From assembly GCA_004010275.1 (NCBI GenBank), contig RBWT01000040.1, positions 1-48,773 of the forward strand: a DNA stretch of 48,773 nucleotides. The letters are read 5' to 3'. Below the pieces are notes generated by a model. The model made no database searches. It saw nothing but the letters and a program-made list of their open reading frames with translations, and had not been told where the DNA came from. Shown in pieces: positions 47,667 to 48,773 of this stretch; positions within the stretch are counted from its first letter, which is position 1; each line of letters starts with the position of its first letter. This DNA comes from Streptomyces huasconensis (GTDB lineage: Bacteria > Actinomycetota > Actinomycetes > Streptomycetales > Streptomycetaceae). The translations under genes were made by a program, and so were the position numbers.

Positions 47667-48773
47667 GCTGGTGCGCCCTCCCAGGCGTCGGCGACCTCGT
47701 CGCGGGCCGCGCTCGACCGCCGCCGCCGCTCTGAAGTCGGACTGTCGCCGCGAGCGTACGGTGTCCGGCGCGCTCGGCCGCGATCACCCGCTGTTCGGGC
47801 AGGGCGCGCTGCCACCATTCACCGGCCGCCGCGTCGGCGGCGGCGCGCAGGTCGACGAGGGCGGCGGTCAGCCGGCGCCGCGCGGAGACGGCCGCGAGGT
47901 CGGCCTCCGGCCGCCTCCCGGGCCCGCTCGACGGCCTCCACGGTCCTGCTCGATCTGGTCGGCGGGCGCGCCGGTTGGTGACGAGGACGGCGGCCGCGAC
48001 GCCCAGCACCGCGCCGACGAGGGTGTCCACGACGCGGTCGAGGATCAGCTCGCCCGGCTGCTGGAACCGCGCGAACTCCGTCACGAGCAGCGCCATCGGC
48101 GTCACGCACACGCTGCCCAGCCAGTAGTTCCGGCTGATCAGGGCCTCCGCGCCGAAGGCCAGGGCGAGGCAGCTGACGATGAGTTCCGCGTGGCCGAGGT
48201 GGGCGAACGGCGCGATGGCGGCGAAGGCGAGCACCCCGACGAGGTTGCCGACCACGCGCTGCACGCCCCGGTTCCAGGTGAGCGTCACGTTGGCCTGGTA
48301 GAGCGAGGCGGCGGTGACCAGCGCCCAGTAGGGGCGGCCGATGCCGAGCGCGAGCGATCCGTACCCGGCGAGCGCGCAGCCGACCGCGGTGCGCAGCGCG
48401 ATGGGCAGCAGCGGAGAGCCGGGCGTGAGCCGACGCCACAGCGGCATCCTGGGCCCCGCAAGTTCGGCGGCGAGGCCGAGGAGTTCGTCGCGTTCACCGG
48501 GGCGTACGTCGGCGGGGTGCGGGACGGCACCCGTGCCGCGCAGTCCGGCCGCCCAGGAGCGCAGGGCGGCGGGTTCGGCGGCGGCGGGGTGGGCGAGGGC
48601 CTCTTCGGCGGCGACGACGAGGCGGGCCAGGGCGCGCCGGGCCTCGACGCTGCGGGCCCCGGCGCCGCGGGACCCGGCGCTCCAGGTCCCGGTGGCCAGC
48701 AGTGACTGCCACGCGGCGTGCACGGCACCGGCCGCGGCGGCGCGGCCGCTCGGCGGCGGCCCCGGACTCCCGG
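47663..48773 (-). CDS. FUSC family membrane protein (partial, frameshifted)
   Basis: The C-terminal part of a FUSC/aromatic-acid-exporter-like protein; the frame continues upstream past the right edge, so the start is missing. Membrane helices are visible in LLPIALRTAVGCALAGYGSL, WALVTAASLYQANVTLTWNR, RVVGNLVGVLAFAAIAPFAH, ELIVSCLALAFGAEALI and VVDTLVGAVLGVAAAVLV, with the family-typical NRGVQRVVGN loop. A cytoplasmic helical tail follows (RRRLTAALVDLRAAADAAAG), with breaks near 47940 and 47735. Probably an efflux component for aromatic or other weak acids, controlled by the coupled MarR gene. Confidence 0.82.

Overview
This is high-GC DNA with strong third-position G/C bias, Actinobacteria-type ribosome binding sites, frequent GTG starts and a gene content (SigB/SigF-type sigma factor, PASTA-less Ser/Thr kinase, DUF574 methyltransferase, DUF6421, nitrobindin, fused PAP2/diacylglycerol kinases, FUSC-MarR pair) that points to a Streptomyces or close relative chromosome. 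No tRNA, rRNA, CRISPR array, insertion sequence or phage gene was recognised. About half of the real genes are interrupted by one or more single-base indels, usually in G/C runs, although protein similarity continues in another frame. I read most of these as sequencing or assembly errors and give the full gene span, marking each one; a few genes (LLM oxidoreductase, alpha/beta hydrolase, xanthine dehydrogenase remnant, PadR) have lost whole segments and look like true pseudogenes.

Layout. 1-9 kb: ROK sugar kinase diverging from a LacI regulator with a palindromic operator between them; a small membrane protein and a Ser/Thr kinase with an extracellular C-terminal domain; an HpcH/citrate-lyase-like protein; a Tat-exported endonuclease/exonuclease/phosphatase-fold enzyme; the etfBA electron-transfer flavoprotein operon. 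9-16 kb: flavin reductase preceded by a cysteine-ended leader peptide, a thioredoxin-like protein, a PlsC-type acyltransferase, a B3/B4-domain protein with a transglutaminase-like protein, and the DUF6421-SDR-threonine aldolase operon. 16-22 kb: two fused pseudogenes, an anti-sigma-type ATPase diverging from a SigF-type sigma factor, nitrobindin, a DUF574 methyltransferase, hemerythrin and a STAS-domain protein.

22-30 kb holds the most unusual block: a NACHT NTPase with a leucine-rich C-terminus, then a tightly packed operon of a STAND-like ATPase with an altered P-loop, a membrane-anchored periplasmic-binding-protein-fold receptor, and a formylglycine-generating-enzyme-fold protein lacking the copper-binding cysteine pair. 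Together they look like a signal-sensing or conflict/defence cassette with a surface receptor. I know of bacterial NACHT anti-phage proteins, but not of a characterised system with this four-part arrangement.

30-49 kb: a fused dihydroxyacetone kinase diverging from an HTH regulator with an inverted repeat between them; two paralogous PAP2/diacylglycerol kinase genes pointing away from each other around a DUF488 gene; a decayed PadR gene; a glycerophosphodiesterase; GNAT and VOC genes; a type II NADH dehydrogenase behind a Rex-like site; and a catabolic operon (M20 amidohydrolase, aldehyde dehydrogenase, SDR, DUF3311, sodium:solute symporter) diverging from a FadR-type GntR regulator with a consensus operator in the shared promoter region. 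A MarR regulator coupled to a FUSC-type membrane protein runs off the right edge.
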